A DNA stretch of 33,814 nt from Lingula anatina (lineage: Eukaryota; Brachiopoda; Lingulata; Lingulida; Lingulidae): assembly GCF_001039355.2 (NCBI RefSeq), contig NW_019775968.1:230539-264352 (forward strand), read 5' to 3'. This document shows, piece after piece, positions 33,496 through 33,814 of this stretch (the stretch's first letter is position 1; every line of letters begins with the position of its first letter). A program made the translations under genes and the position numbers. The notes under the pieces were generated by a model, which worked only from the letters and a program-made list of their open reading frames with translations, was not told the origin of the DNA and did no database searches.

Positions 33496-33814
33496 TGTAG
33501 TGATCCGTTAATTAGAACTGAGTCTTCTAAATTTGCTTACATCAGATATGTATATATTTGTACGTTTTAATTATTCAAATATACTTAGACATGACATGTT
33601 GCATGGCAGTTTAAGAGAAGTTCATTTAAAATGCAAATCAAGATTTAATTTAAATGTATCTACAATTAAGTTAATGTACATAGGCATGGCATGTTTCATG
33701 ACAGTTATGAAAGCTAATTTGAAATGCAAATTAAGATAGAGTATAAAGGCAGTGACTGAGCCACAGAGACAGAGAGACTTACAGACTGAGAGAGTTAGAG
33801 ATAGTTATAGATAC
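33496..33814 (+). promoter_or_regulatory. Promoter- or LTR U3-like segment at the right edge
   Basis: Two diverged copies of a unit of about 93 bp contain CATG(A/G)CATGTT, then (C/T)CATG(G/A)CAGTT, then an exact octamer ATGCAAAT (33631-33638 and 33724-33731). Eleven bases after the second octamer is TATAAA (33742-33747), then GGCAGTGACTGAG and a purine-rich GAGAC/AGAGAG stretch. The duplicated enhancer plus TATA layout fits either a Pol II promoter or the U3/R part of an LTR. A TGTAG at 33496 could be the LTR start. Truncated by the window edge. Confidence 0.35.

Overview
The window is AT-rich nuclear DNA from an animal. It has spliced genes with GT/AG introns, long introns full of microsatellites, one 920-base assembly gap, and animal-type proteins: a DYRK1-class kinase, fibrillarin, and a C2H2 zinc-finger protein. 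Intron size, repeat style and CpG-containing promoters fit a marine invertebrate (echinoderm, hemichordate or lophotrochozoan). I cannot name the species. Nothing prokaryotic or CRISPR-like is present.

All three recognisable genes lie on the minus strand, head to tail. (1) The 5' part of a DYRK1A/minibrain-type kinase gene runs off the left edge. One certain coding exon is at 1306-1520. A possible tiny first coding exon with matching phase is at 22382-22403, inside a CpG-rich, promoter-like region (about 21770-23050). If both are right, they bound an intron of about 20.9 kb that holds the assembly gap, many simple repeats, an LTR-like fragment and a possible small plus-strand nested gene (exons near 11756, 12032/12056 and 12610). 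The kinase domain is outside the window. (2) A complete fibrillarin gene lies at 24445-29335. Ten coding exons join in frame to 314 residues, and all the splice sites can be read. (3) A complete two-exon zinc-finger gene lies at 30404-32529 and encodes 531 residues with nine fingers.

Fibrillarin is the 2'-O-methyltransferase of box C/D snoRNPs. No functional link between the three neighbours is visible; they appear to be compactly spaced, independent genes. The most distinctive non-genic structures are: a 601-bp element with terminal inverted repeats and TTAA flanks in a fibrillarin intron; two micro-insertions sharing the core CATAGAAGTAGA, each flanked by its own direct repeat; paired CACGTG E-boxes just upstream of the fibrillarin start; and a duplicated octamer-plus-TATA arrangement at the right edge. 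I found no clearly new biological system. The unusual items are listed as findings with their uncertainty.
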